The notes below the pieces were generated by a model. The model was not told where the DNA came from. It was given only the letters and a program-made list of their open reading frames with translations, and searched no databases. Below are positions 29,558-38,177 of a stretch of 64,000 nt of DNA, one piece after another. Positions within the stretch are counted from its first letter, which is position 1. Every line of letters begins with the position of its first letter. The stretch is from Flagellimonas hymeniacidonis (lineage in GTDB: Bacteria; Bacteroidota; Bacteroidia; Flavobacteriales; Flavobacteriaceae): the NCBI RefSeq assembly GCF_008040165.1, contig NZ_VRUR01000001.1, positions 1 to 64,000 of the forward strand, written 5' to 3'. Position numbers and translations under genes: made by a program.

Positions 29558-30448
29558 CTATTTCTTGTTTCTGGGGTGGGCGTTTAAATGAACCTTCTTT
29601 AGCTCTGCTATGCTATTGTGCGTATACACCTGCGTAGACGCCAAACTGGAATGACCCAATAATTCCTTTACCGAATTTAAATCCGCTCCCCTATTAAGTA
29701 GGTGTGTTGCAAAAGTATGCCTCAAAATATGAGGACTCTTTTTTACTTTAGGGGATACTAAACTAAAATACTTATTTATGGTACGATAAACAAGTGTTTC
29801 ATAAATTTTAAGACCTCCTTTGGTTAAAAAAAAATAGGTGGAGTCGGTTATATTTTCAAGCTGTGAACGTAACTCCAAATACTGATGAAGCAATTCAATT
29901 GTTGCCGGTAACAGGGGTAGAATCCGTTCTTTGTTTCGTTTCCCCAAAACTTTTAAGGTACTACTGGATACATTAAAATCCTGTACTTTGAGATGAACCA
30001 ACTCTGCCCTTCGAATTCCTGTGGCATACAGCAATTCAATAATACTTCTATCTCTTACGCCTTCAAAGTCATCATCAAAAGGTATTTCCAAAAGGATTTT
30101 TTCCATCTCTTGCTCAGAAAATGGGACTTCCAAACTTTTACTTGTTTTAAGGGCTTTGTGCTTTACCAATGGTGATGTGTTTATCTGATTTGTTTTCTGC
30201 AAAAACTTGTAAAACGCCCTTAAGGAAGATATTTTTCTATTTACTGTTCTGTTGGAAATCCCCTTGTTTACCAAAAAAACAATCCAGCTTCTAATAATGG
30301 TATAGTCAACACTCACAATAGATGCCAAATCATAATCGTCCATACAGAATCTGGAAAATTCGGCGATGTCCTTTTCATAAGCACTTATGGTATGCTTGGA
30401 ATAATTCTTCTCTAGTTGGAGATATGAAATAAAGGCCTTTGTGGACAT
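29558..30448 (-). CDS. Xer-type tyrosine recombinase
   Basis: A 296-residue recombinase with an N-terminal SAM-like core-binding domain about 1-85. In the catalytic domain the residues fit Arg146/147 (ATGIRRAEL), Lys170, His240 and Arg243 (HILRHTFATHLL), His266 (LLGHSS) and Tyr275 (TQVYTH). Length and sequence fit XerC/XerD rather than a mobile-element integrase. Its place between rpsU and hpf, with no att-like repeats, supports a housekeeping role in chromosome-dimer resolution. Whether it is XerC or XerD cannot be decided here. Confidence 0.88.
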   Translation of the reverse strand: MSTKAFISYLQLEKNYSKHTISAYEKDIAEFSRFCMDDYDLASIVSVDYTIIRSWIVFLVNKGISNRTVNRKISSLRAFYKFLQKTNQINTSPLVKHKALKTSKSLEVPFSEQEMEKILLEIPFDDDFEGVRDRSIIELLYATGIRRAELVHLKVQDFNVSSSTLKVLGKRNKERILPLLPATIELLHQYLELRSQLENITDSTYFFLTKGGLKIYETLVYRTINKYFSLVSPKVKKSPHILRHTFATHLLNRGADLNSVKELLGHSSLASTQVYTHNSIAELKKVHLNAHPRNKK

Positions 30449-30490
30449 GACCCAAAGTTAGCCAAATAATAGCTGTTGGATAAAACAAAA

Positions 30491-30521
30491 AATCCCGTTT
30501 CATAGTATATGAAACGGGATT
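30491..30521 (-). terminator. strong terminator after rpsU
   Basis: A perfect 14-bp stem, aatcccgtttcata (30491-30504) and tatgaaacgggatt (30508-30521), has a 3-nt loop. On the minus strand it is followed by TTTTGTTTTAT. It separates rpsU from the recombinase gene. Confidence 0.92.
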
Positions 30522-30542
30522 CGTCTTTCTTGTGCAAGAACA

Positions 30543-30737
30543 CTAAATCTCTTCTTGATCTCTAAGTCCTTGTATATATTGAGCTTTTTGAACTTCAGCT
30601 CTTCTTTTTACTGAAGGTTTTGTAAACTGTTGCCTTTTTCTTAACTGGCGCATAGTGCCAGTCTTATCAAACTTACGCTTGAAACGCTTTAAAGCTCTAT
30701 CGATGTTTTCTCCTTCTTTTACTGGTATTATTAACAT
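30543..30737 (-). CDS. rpsU: 30S ribosomal protein bS21
   Basis: A 64-residue basic protein, MLIIPVKEGENIDRALKRFK with RQQFTKPSVKRRAEVQKAQ, typical of Bacteroidota bS21. In this phylum bS21, with bS18 and bS6, is known to cover the anti-Shine-Dalgarno tail of 16S rRNA. The gene has an unusually strong Shine-Dalgarno sequence and its own terminator, so it is probably monocistronic. Confidence 0.97.
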   Translation of the reverse strand: MLIIPVKEGENIDRALKRFKRKFDKTGTMRQLRKRQQFTKPSVKRRAEVQKAQYIQGLRDQEEI

Positions 30738-30746
30738 TGGCTACAA

Positions 30747-30752
30747 CCTCCT
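30747..30752 (-). promoter_or_regulatory. canonical Shine-Dalgarno AGGAGG of rpsU
   Basis: The minus strand reads AGAGAGGAGGTTGTAGCCAATG. AGGAGG stands 9 nt before the rpsU ATG. I did not see a comparable site before the other genes I inspected. In Flavobacterium, ribosomes lacking bS21 expose the anti-SD and translate rpsU, so this site should autoregulate bS21 synthesis. Confidence 0.9.
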
Positions 30753-30786
30753 CTCTTTAAAATGATACCCGCGTTAAACGGGGCTG

Positions 30787-30802
30787 CAAATATACAAATG
30801 TA
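30787..30802 (-). promoter_or_regulatory. possible rpsU -7 elements
   Basis: On the minus strand TATATTTG (30794-30787) and TACATTTG (30802-30795) both fit TAnnTTTG, 49-57 bp upstream of the rpsU ATG. Neither has an evident TTTG 17-23 bp upstream, so which one is used is unclear. Confidence 0.4.
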
Positions 30803-30819
30803 TTCTTTGTAGAAAAGTT

Positions 30820-31983
30820 TTATTTTAAAATATTTTTTGAGATGACCACTTTTTGAATTTCAGTTGTTCCCTCTCCTATAGTGCAAAGCTTGGAATCCCT
30901 ATAAAATTTCTCCACGGGAAAATCTTTGGTATATCCATATCCTCCATGAATCTGCACTGCATCGTTAGCAATTTTAACACAGACTTCTGAAGCATACATC
31001 TTGGACATTGCTCCCATTGTGGTAACCTTTCTTCCTGAATTTTTTAAGAATGCTGCTTTATGCAACAACAATTCGGATGCTTCAATTTCTGTAGCCATAT
31101 CCGCCAGTTTGAAAGAAATTCCTTGGAATTCACTAATAGGTTTACCAAACTGCACGCGTTCTTTAGAATATTTTAAAGCTGCCTCATAGGCTCCTTTGGA
31201 AACGCCTAATGACAACGCTCCTATTGAAATTCGACCTCCATCCAACACTTTCATCGATTGTATAAATCCATCACCTACTTCACCCAAACGATTTTCATCT
31301 GAAATTCTACAGTCAGAAAAAATAAGTTCTGCTGTCTCACTGGCGCGCATACCTAATTTATCTTCCTTCTTTCCACTGGTAAAACCAGGAGTGCCTTTTT
31401 CAACAGCAAAAGCAGTCATGCCATGACTATCACCTTTTTCACCAGTTCTGGCTATCACAACGGCGATATCTCCACTCTTACCATGTGTAATAAAGTTTTT
31501 GGCACCGTTCAAAATCCAAGAATCGCCATCTTTTATAGCGGTAGTATTCATGCCTCCGGCATCAGAACCTGTATTATGCTCGGTTAAACCCCAAGCACCT
31601 ATCCATTCTGCTGTTGCCAATTTAGGAATCCAACGTTGCTTTTGCTCTTCACTTCCAAAAGAAAGAATATGATTGGTGCATAACGAATTATGGGCCGCCA
31701 CGGAAAGTCCTATAGCCGGGTCAACCTTTGAAATCTCTTCCAAAATGGCAATGTACTCATGATATCCCAGGCCAGAACCTCCAAGTTCCTCAGGCACCAA
31801 AACCCCCATAAAACCGATTTCCCCAGCTTTCTTAAAAACCTCAACTGGAAATGTTTGTGATTCATCCCATTCCATTACATGGGGAAGAATATAATGCTGT
31901 GCAAACTCTCTAGCAGATTCTGCTACCATCTTTTGGGTCTCAGAATAATCAAAGTTCATTGTGGATAAAGTATCCGTTATCAT
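30820..31983 (-). CDS. acyl-CoA dehydrogenase
   Basis: A 387-residue flavoprotein that oxidises acyl-CoA to enoyl-CoA in fatty-acid or branched-chain amino-acid breakdown. The central motifs WIGAWGLTEHNTGSDAGG and FITHGKSGD, and the C-terminal IHGGYGYTKDFPVEKFYRD with IGEGTTEIQ, are family signatures; Glu in IGEGT occupies the usual catalytic-base position of short-chain types. An internal ATG at 31959 (MNFDYSETQK) is the more usual family start. It follows the HhH gene closely, by 9 bp or 33 bp depending on the start. Confidence 0.93.
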   Translation of the reverse strand: MITDTLSTMNFDYSETQKMVAESAREFAQHYILPHVMEWDESQTFPVEVFKKAGEIGFMGVLVPEELGGSGLGYHEYIAILEEISKVDPAIGLSVAAHNSLCTNHILSFGSEEQKQRWIPKLATAEWIGAWGLTEHNTGSDAGGMNTTAIKDGDSWILNGAKNFITHGKSGDIAVVIARTGEKGDSHGMTAFAVEKGTPGFTSGKKEDKLGMRASETAELIFSDCRISDENRLGEVGDGFIQSMKVLDGGRISIGALSLGVSKGAYEAALKYSKERVQFGKPISEFQGISFKLADMATEIEASELLLHKAAFLKNSGRKVTTMGAMSKMYASEVCVKIANDAVQIHGGYGYTKDFPVEKFYRDSKLCTIGEGTTEIQKVVISKNILK

Positions 31984-31992
31984 AGTACAATT

Positions 31993-32859
31993 TTATAGGG
32001 TCAAATATAGCTTAATTCTAGCAATCCTGTCTAGTGGAAAAGTCGGTACATGCTTCAATTCATCAAGTGATTTATACCTTCCGTGCATTTCTCTATGTTT
32101 AACTATTTCCTGTGCTAATTTACGGTTGATATAAACTAAACGGGACATTTCTTCCACACTTGCTTTATTGATGTTAATTTTTTCAACTTTTGGCGGGTTG
32201 AGCACTTTAAACTTGTTTAGAGCTCTCTCAACCACCTCAACATCCAATCCATAGACATCATATAGCTGTTCATCTTCTAAAAATCCTCCTAACCTATCCC
32301 TGAACTTAATAATCCTGCTAGAAAGCTTTTCTCCTATACCGCTTATGGTCTTTAAATCTTCTTCCGTTGCTGAGTTTATATCTGCAACTTGTATTGTCTT
32401 CTTTTTAGTACTATTATTTGAATAGGATGAAGCATATTTAGCTTTTTGCTTCCATTTGGGAAACTTAAACAAGGGTGCTATTACTTTTAGTAATGAATCT
32501 GAGATTTTGGTGACTTGCTGAAATTCTTCAGCAGAATTCACAAATTTTCCTTGTTCTCTAAATGCAAACAGTCTATCCAAAGCTTCAGGTGAAATTCCCA
32601 AGGTATATCCTTTATAATCCGAAATGTAGTTTGGGTTAAACGAAAAGGTTTTTAGCTCCTCTTTTTGAAGTGCGCTTTTTTTAAGGCTGTCCAGTTTAGA
32701 TTGCACCAACGTATTGACAGCAATCTTGGACTCAGTATCATAAGGCTTTGCTTTAATAAATAGATGCACTCCTTGAAGCACCACAATAATCAGCAGCAAA
32801 AAGAAAATCCCACTTCGTTCTTGTTTGTTAAACTTGAAGTGGGATTTGAAATTATTCAA
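31993..32859 (-). CDS. membrane-anchored helix-hairpin-helix protein
   Basis: A 288-residue protein. One transmembrane segment lies at about 16-36 (SGIFFLLLIIVVLQGVHLFI). Then come three helix-hairpin-helix repeats: about 90-135, about 156-195 (DINSATEEDLKTISGIGEKL) and about 228-275 (ININKASVEEMSRLVYINRKL). The ComEA-like repeats suggest DNA binding on the outer side of the membrane, possibly in DNA uptake. It is 9 bp downstream of the symporter gene. Confidence 0.85.
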   Translation of the reverse strand: MNNFKSHFKFNKQERSGIFFLLLIIVVLQGVHLFIKAKPYDTESKIAVNTLVQSKLDSLKKSALQKEELKTFSFNPNYISDYKGYTLGISPEALDRLFAFREQGKFVNSAEEFQQVTKISDSLLKVIAPLFKFPKWKQKAKYASSYSNNSTKKKTIQVADINSATEEDLKTISGIGEKLSSRIIKFRDRLGGFLEDEQLYDVYGLDVEVVERALNKFKVLNPPKVEKININKASVEEMSRLVYINRKLAQEIVKHREMHGRYKSLDELKHVPTFPLDRIARIKLYLTL

Positions 32860-32868
32860 TGCTCTGAG

Positions 32869-34485
32869 TTATTTACTCTTTACAAAATTCTTTATATCCG
32901 TCAAATACTTATCCATCTCTTCCCTAACTCTTGGGAACAAGAACAACAAACCAATCATATTCGGGAACACCAGTGCTAAAATCATTGCATCGGAAAACTT
33001 GATAACCGCATCCAGTGTGGCAGCAGCTCCAATAACTACAAATAACAAAAACATTACTTTATAGACAATGTCGGCTGTCTTTCCTCTTCCAAAAAGGTAT
33101 TTCCAAGATTGTAATCCGTAGTACGACCAAGAAATCATGGTTGAAAATGCAAAAAGTATTATTGCAATGGTCAATACATACCTAAAACCTGGTATTACCG
33201 AATCATACGCCATGGAAGTTAAATCAACTCCTCCTACATACGCTCCAGATTCGTTAAGCAATACTGTACTACCAACAGCATTCCCATAATCAAAAGCGCC
33301 AACATCCATATTGAAAAAGATAATAACCAAAGCCGTCATCGTACAAATGACAACCGTATCAATAAATGGTTCTAAAAGCGCAACAACACCTTCACTCGCA
33401 GGATATTTTGTCTTTACTGCAGAGTGGGCAATGGCCGCTGAACCGGCACCTGCCTCATTGGAAAAAGCTGCTCGTTGAAAACCAACTATGATTACTCCAA
33501 CAATTCCTCCAAGACCAGCTGCAGGTGTAAAAGCACCGCCAATGATCATTCCAAAGGCATCACCAATGTATTCGAAATTTGCAAAAATGATAATTAAGGA
33601 AGCTAGGACATAAACCCCGGCCATAAAGGGAACTATTTTCTCCGTTACACTAGCAATCTTTTTGATGCCTCCAATAATTACAATCCCTACTAAAATGGCT
33701 AAAATGATTCCGATGATTACACCTGTCGCACCGCCTTCAAGGCTGAGCATTGTTGAAAGCTGTACTGCTGCCTGATTTGATTGAAAAGCATTACCTCCAC
33801 CAAAGGAAGCCCCAACGCAAAGGATAGCGAAAATGACGGCCAATACTTTTCCAAGGCCTTTCATTCCTCTTTCTTTCAATCCCTTTGATAAGTAGTACAT
33901 AGGTCCACCATAAACTGTTCCATCTGGACCTACATCTCTATATTTAACCCCTAAGGTACATTCCACAAATTTAGTCGACATACCTATTAACCCACAAACT
34001 ATCATCCAAAAGGTAGCACCAGGTCCACCCAGTGCAATTGCAACGGCAACACCAGCTATATTTCCAAGTCCAACAGTACCTGAAACGGCGGTTGCCAAAG
34101 CCTGGAAGTGGCTAACTTCTCCTTCTTTACTTTCATCTTTGATTGTTCCTGGAAGGTCTCCATCAGGTGCGCTCAATTCAGTTTTTTCAACACTATGATG
34201 ATCCAATTCATCATACTTGCCTCTAACAGTATTAATGGCCAAGCCAAATTTGGTGATATTGGGAAATTTGAATGTTATAGTGAAGAATGTAGCTCCAATA
34301 ATTAGAAGAATCAATACAATGGGTAAGTTATATCCGGCGATTGAAATTGGAGTTAGAACAAAACCCTCCCACCAAGATGCAAATGGCATAAAGGCATCGT
34401 TTACTTTCTCGTCCAAGCCTTTTTCCTGAGCACTTGATAACAATGGAAATAAAAATGTAATTAACGCAAGAAGTCGATACTTCAT
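32869..34485 (-). CDS. sodium:alanine/glycine symporter (AGCS family)
   Basis: A 538-residue membrane protein with about 11 hydrophobic spans and the family motif region GTVGLGNIAGVAVAIALGGP and GAGSAAIAHSAVKTKYPASE. The N-terminus looks like a cleaved signal (LFPLLSSAQ), frequent in Bacteroidota members. It probably imports alanine or glycine with Na+. A possible minus-strand -7 element TAAATTTG lies at 34559-34552. Confidence 0.92.
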   Translation of the reverse strand: MKYRLLALITFLFPLLSSAQEKGLDEKVNDAFMPFASWWEGFVLTPISIAGYNLPIVLILLIIGATFFTITFKFPNITKFGLAINTVRGKYDELDHHSVEKTELSAPDGDLPGTIKDESKEGEVSHFQALATAVSGTVGLGNIAGVAVAIALGGPGATFWMIVCGLIGMSTKFVECTLGVKYRDVGPDGTVYGGPMYYLSKGLKERGMKGLGKVLAVIFAILCVGASFGGGNAFQSNQAAVQLSTMLSLEGGATGVIIGIILAILVGIVIIGGIKKIASVTEKIVPFMAGVYVLASLIIIFANFEYIGDAFGMIIGGAFTPAAGLGGIVGVIIVGFQRAAFSNEAGAGSAAIAHSAVKTKYPASEGVVALLEPFIDTVVICTMTALVIIFFNMDVGAFDYGNAVGSTVLLNESGAYVGGVDLTSMAYDSVIPGFRYVLTIAIILFAFSTMISWSYYGLQSWKYLFGRGKTADIVYKVMFLLFVVIGAAATLDAVIKFSDAMILALVFPNMIGLLFLFPRVREEMDKYLTDIKNFVKSK

Positions 34486-34571
34486 AATATTTTATTTGGT
34501 TATGTTAATTTGATGTAAAGTGGGCAATATCCTAAAAAAATTCAACGGAATCAAATTTAAAAGTTATAAAC

Positions 34572-35579
34572 CTAACCTATTTGAAACATTTGATTGAGTT
34601 TTTTAATTTGTTCTGGTCTTCCTAAAACAATGACCTTTCCTTGAGGTTGCAACACTAAATCTGCCTCTGGATTTATGATGTAGTTGCCATTGGGCTCTAT
34701 ATATCCTATTATGGTGCAGCCCGTTTTTCTACGTAAATCCAAATCTCTTAAGGAATTGCAATCCATTTGATCTGTAAAATCTTCAATTTCCACTTCTTCT
34801 AAGTTAGTGGTGTGTTCCCCTTCAACAGATAATTTATTAATGAACGTCACCAAATCTGGCATGACTACTAAGGAAGCCATATAATCGCCCCCTATCTTAT
34901 CTGGCATTATTACTTTATTGGCACCGGCAAACTCCAGTTTCTTCTGACTTGTAATTTGTGAGGCCCTGCTTATGATGAACAGATCCTTATTTAACTGGCG
35001 TGCTGAAAGCACAATAAATAAGTTTGCCGCATCATCTGGCACTGCAGTAATGAGGTATTGCGCACGATCTATTCCAGCAGCTAACAACACCTCATCTTCG
35101 TTCGCGTCTCCTTCAACAAAAAGGGCTTCATTTTCATGACGTTCGATAAGCTCTTTATCCTTTTCAATAACTACAAAAGGTCTTTTGTACGCTTTTAACT
35201 TTTCGACCGCCTGCATTCCATTTCTTCCATAACCGCACACAACAATATGATTGGATAAACTATCTATTCTCTTTTTCACTTTTTTCTTTTTTAATATTTG
35301 AAGTGAATTTCTTCCTAATAAATATTCGGTTATGACCGATAGGGCAAAACCAAAAATAAAAACACTGGTTACAATTAAAAATACGGTAAAAATCTTTGCA
35401 TCGGGATCTAACGGACGTACCTCCGAAAAACCAACGGTGGTCACTGTAATAATGGTCATATAAATGGCTTCTATCCAGGTAAAATCCGAAATGAATTTAT
35501 AACCTATTACTCCAAATAAAAGCACCAACAACATTAAAGAAAATGCCCACACTATTTTGGAACGTAATAATCGTATCAT
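34572..35579 (-). CDS. potassium channel with RCK (TrkA-N/TrkA-C) domain
   Basis: A 335-residue two-span channel. TM1 is at about 9-29, the pore loop at about 38-56 and TM2 at about 63-85. It is followed by an RCK domain with the dinucleotide-binding motif VVCGYGRNG at 113-121 and a TrkA-C domain at about 255-335. The selectivity filter reads TTVGFSE (47-53); Ser replaces the last Gly of the usual TVGYG/TVGFG. The gene is 2 bp from the PspC gene, suggesting one transcript with it and DUF2851. Confidence 0.9.
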   Translation of the reverse strand: MIRLLRSKIVWAFSLMLLVLLFGVIGYKFISDFTWIEAIYMTIITVTTVGFSEVRPLDPDAKIFTVFLIVTSVFIFGFALSVITEYLLGRNSLQILKKKKVKKRIDSLSNHIVVCGYGRNGMQAVEKLKAYKRPFVVIEKDKELIERHENEALFVEGDANEDEVLLAAGIDRAQYLITAVPDDAANLFIVLSARQLNKDLFIISRASQITSQKKLEFAGANKVIMPDKIGGDYMASLVVMPDLVTFINKLSVEGEHTTNLEEVEIEDFTDQMDCNSLRDLDLRRKTGCTIIGYIEPNGNYIINPEADLVLQPQGKVIVLGRPEQIKKLNQMFQIG

Positions 35580-35581
35580 AG

Positions 35582-35809
35582 TTAAAGATCAAAAACGGAG
35601 GTTCGTTTGGTATAGACCAAATCTTTAATTTTTAACCAAAAAGCCATAAAAAGATAGAGTGCAAAACCAAAGCCCAAGGTTGCAAAAGTTAGATATATGA
35701 AGGTAGTACGCACAACCCTGGCACGTATTCCAAGACGTTCTGCAATTCGTCTGCAGACCTCAAAACCTCTCTTCTGAAAGTAATAGAGTGTATTATAAAA
35801 CAAACTCAT
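35582..35809 (-). CDS. small PspC-like membrane protein
   Basis: A 75-residue protein with one hydrophobic helix at about 38-60 after a basic amphipathic segment (EVCRRIAERLGIRARVVRTTF), the pattern of PspC. The role may be an envelope stress link, but no other phage-shock gene is nearby. It is packed between DUF2851 and the K+ channel with gaps of 2 bp each. Confidence 0.8.
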   Translation of the reverse strand: MSLFYNTLYYFQKRGFEVCRRIAERLGIRARVVRTTFIYLTFATLGFGFALYLFMAFWLKIKDLVYTKRTSVFDL

Positions 35810-35811
35810 AT

Positions 35812-37098
35812 TTAAAAATATGTATTTCTATTCAATAAATGTGTGCCCAAGGTACACTGTAGGCATTTATTTTTTGAACAATAGTTGTTATACAATTCTA
35901 ACTTCGCCTGACTTTCCAAGGCATTTTTGGTCTTGGAGCCGATAGTTCGAAACCCAGAAATAATAGTATTTTCTTCTTTTTTAATTTGAGAAACGAGTGA
36001 AATTAGCTGGTCCGTTTCATCCGTCCCCGTGTATTTGGAATAGCAAAACTTGATTGGTATGATCGTATTAATAATGAGTAAATCTATAAAGCTTTTGGAA
36101 AGCTTCTTTGTACTCTTTCTTGAAACTTTTCCAAATGTGAAATGGTCCTCCCAATAGGAACTGGCACGTATTTCAAAAATAGAATATAGATTTTCTAACG
36201 TCTTTGATTCCATCAGTCTGGAAAAGAAATCTTGCTGTTTTGCATATAAGTTAGATAGTTGTGACAACCGTATGGTAGGAAAATTAGCTGGCCTTAAACC
36301 GAAGAACCCTGGTTTGCCAATACAAGGTGATAGCTCAAACTTTTTAGTCAAATATTGGTATTCTTTTTTTAACCGTAAATAATACACGTCCGAACATTCT
36401 TCTTGCCCCAACAAGCCAAAAAAACCAAACAATACGCTTTCTAATTGATCTGGGTTGTTTGCTGTTTTTCTAATTATTGAAAAATTTAATTGCTTGGCCC
36501 TATCCAAAAAGAAGGTTCCATTTATTTTAGACCCAAAACTTTTTATCAATAGTGTAAAAAGAACCCCTTCCCAATCGTTGTTGGATTCATCCAACAATTC
36601 ATAGATCAGATTGGATTTCTGTTCTAACCGTTCTACATAAAGTCGATGCAACCAATTTTCGACAAGAAATGAATCAAAGGTCTTAAAGTCCTTTTCACAA
36701 TTAATAAAGTTGGATTTGGTATTTTCCAATAGCTGTCGATATGCGTCCAAAAGATCTAATGGAATAACGCTCTTTAATGCCAAGGTTGGGATTTTGGAGC
36801 CATCTTTTCTAAAAACGGAAACATCATCTTCCCAAACTACATGAAGAATCACATTGTCATAATTGGAATCTGTTTCATGGTGATGTGCATACCAATCCGA
36901 TGATTTAAGGTGCATTTCCACATTGCCTGCCCAGAGCTGACCTCCAACCTCAACCGAAGCATTAAAAAAATCCGGACCAGCATATTTGTTTAAGGTACCT
37001 GGGTTTTTAATGACTATACTTTCGGAGGTTGTTGTGGTAAGTGGTTGTCCTTGAAGCTTATCGCACCTCCATATAAAATGGAGTAGGTCTTCCTTCAT
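35812..37098 (-). CDS. DUF2851 protein
   Basis: A 428-residue soluble protein with the DUF2851 pattern: MKEDLLHFIWRCDKLQGQPL, GPDFFNASVEVGGQLWAGNV, and a C-terminal cysteine cluster CSKNKCLQCTLGTHLL that may bind metal. The family is widespread in Bacteroidota; its function is not known. First gene of the DUF2851-PspC-channel group. Confidence 0.88.
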   Translation of the reverse strand: MKEDLLHFIWRCDKLQGQPLTTTTSESIVIKNPGTLNKYAGPDFFNASVEVGGQLWAGNVEMHLKSSDWYAHHHETDSNYDNVILHVVWEDDVSVFRKDGSKIPTLALKSVIPLDLLDAYRQLLENTKSNFINCEKDFKTFDSFLVENWLHRLYVERLEQKSNLIYELLDESNNDWEGVLFTLLIKSFGSKINGTFFLDRAKQLNFSIIRKTANNPDQLESVLFGFFGLLGQEECSDVYYLRLKKEYQYLTKKFELSPCIGKPGFFGLRPANFPTIRLSQLSNLYAKQQDFFSRLMESKTLENLYSIFEIRASSYWEDHFTFGKVSRKSTKKLSKSFIDLLIINTIIPIKFCYSKYTGTDETDQLISLVSQIKKEENTIISGFRTIGSKTKNALESQAKLELYNNYCSKNKCLQCTLGTHLLNRNTYF

Positions 37099-37170
37099 GC
37101 AACTAAAATAGGAAAATGATTGTTAATTTCCAGTGTTGGGTTAGGGTACTAATCAGAATATCCACAAAAC

Positions 37171-37482
37171 TTATTCGGCTACTTCACCTTCCCAATTCAT
37201 AAAACCACCTTCAAGATTATATGCGTTCTCAATACCAATGCTGTTCATTATAGCACAGGCCTGACCACTTCTGTTCCCCGATCTGCAGTATACATAATAG
37301 TTTTTGGTCTTATCCAATTTTTCAAGCTCATTCAAGAACTCTTGTCCTAAATAAATATCAATGTTGGTAGCCCCTGGAATGTATCCTTCTTCTACTTCTT
37401 CAGGTGTGCGAACATCTAAAATGAAGGCGTTAGTATCATTTTCTAACTGATTCTCCCATTCTTCTTGTGATAAATCTGACAT
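37171..37482 (-). CDS. single-domain rhodanese
   Basis: A 103-residue sulfurtransferase-type protein. The active-site loop CRSGNR has the cysteine at 66, and LDVRTPEEVEEGYIPGA is the usual rhodanese entry motif. The frame is open up to 37575, but that part runs through the terminator of the upstream gene. The ATG at 37482 (MSDLSQEEWENQL) is the start. Confidence 0.9.
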   Translation of the reverse strand: MSDLSQEEWENQLENDTNAFILDVRTPEEVEEGYIPGATNIDIYLGQEFLNELEKLDKTKNYYVYCRSGNRSGQACAIMNSIGIENAYNLEGGFMNWEGEVAE

Positions 37483-37511
37483 TTTTAACAATTTAAGTTC
37501 TGCAAAAATAA

Positions 37512-37536
37512 AAATCCGGAGCATTACCCCGGATTT
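37512..37536 (-). terminator. terminator after the redoxin gene
   Basis: The stem aaatccgg/ccggattt (37512-37519 with 37529-37536) is followed on the minus strand by TTATTTTTG. It lies just beyond the redoxin stop at 37557 and before the rhodanese start. Confidence 0.8.
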
Positions 37537-37556
37537 AAATCTATTTATTCTCCTAA

Positions 37557-38171
37557 TTAAACTTTTATACCGCATCCGATGGCCCTTGTAGTGGTCACCT
37601 TTATCTCTTCTCCGGCCAACATGGCATCTACTGCATTTTCGACAAACTTTTCGTCAACTTTTGCAGCGTTTCCAGAATTATCATCAATAGCTCCAATATA
37701 TTTTACCACATTTCCGGTTGTCGTTTTTTCCAATAAAAAAACATGCGGCGTTCGTGTGGCACCAAATTTTGGAAATACTTTTTGTCCTTCATCCAGTAAA
37801 TAGGGAAAGGTGAATCCTTTTTCAGTTGCTCTGGTTTTCATTGCCGCAAAGCTATCTCCCGCCTTAACATCTGGATTGTTAGGATTAATGGCTATTACCG
37901 GCACTCCTTTAGTTTTGTATTTTAGGTCCAAGGCTATAATTCTATCTTCATATGCTACTGAATATGGACAGGTATTGCAGGTGAAAATCACCAAAAAACC
38001 TTTGGCGCTTTCAAAATCTGATAGAGAAACCATGCTGCCATCTACATTTTTCAGTGAAAAATCTTCCGCAGCGTCTCCAATAGCGTAACCATCTACTGAT
38101 GTAAATTTTGTTGAGAAGGCACATAACACTAGAATAAATGTCAATGTACCTAGGATTTTAACTGTTTTCAT
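37557..38171 (-). CDS. exported redoxin (AhpC/TSA-type thioredoxin fold)
   Basis: A 204-residue protein with an N-terminal signal or anchor 1-22. The thioredoxin fold has CNTCPYS (Cys65, Cys68) at the active site, followed by a cis-Pro region at RTPHVFLL. The CxxC spacing and the family (redoxin domain) suggest a periplasmic thiol reductase or peroxidase-like enzyme. The C-terminal IGCGIKV adds a further cysteine. It follows the TlpA-like gene by 6 bp, so the two are probably co-transcribed. Confidence 0.85.
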   Translation of the reverse strand: MKTVKILGTLTFILVLCAFSTKFTSVDGYAIGDAAEDFSLKNVDGSMVSLSDFESAKGFLVIFTCNTCPYSVAYEDRIIALDLKYKTKGVPVIAINPNNPDVKAGDSFAAMKTRATEKGFTFPYLLDEGQKVFPKFGATRTPHVFLLEKTTTGNVVKYIGAIDDNSGNAAKVDEKFVENAVDAMLAGEEIKVTTTRAIGCGIKV

Positions 38172-38177
38172 ATGGTC

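Noticed and set aside
29558..30448. Tyrosine recombinase as sign of an integrated element
   Set aside because: It has Xer-like length and sequence, stable housekeeping neighbours (rpsU, hpf), and no attachment-site direct repeats at the nearby tRNA genes.
37483..37575. 31-residue extension of the rhodanese
   Set aside because: It crosses the terminator of the redoxin gene and overlaps its coding end.
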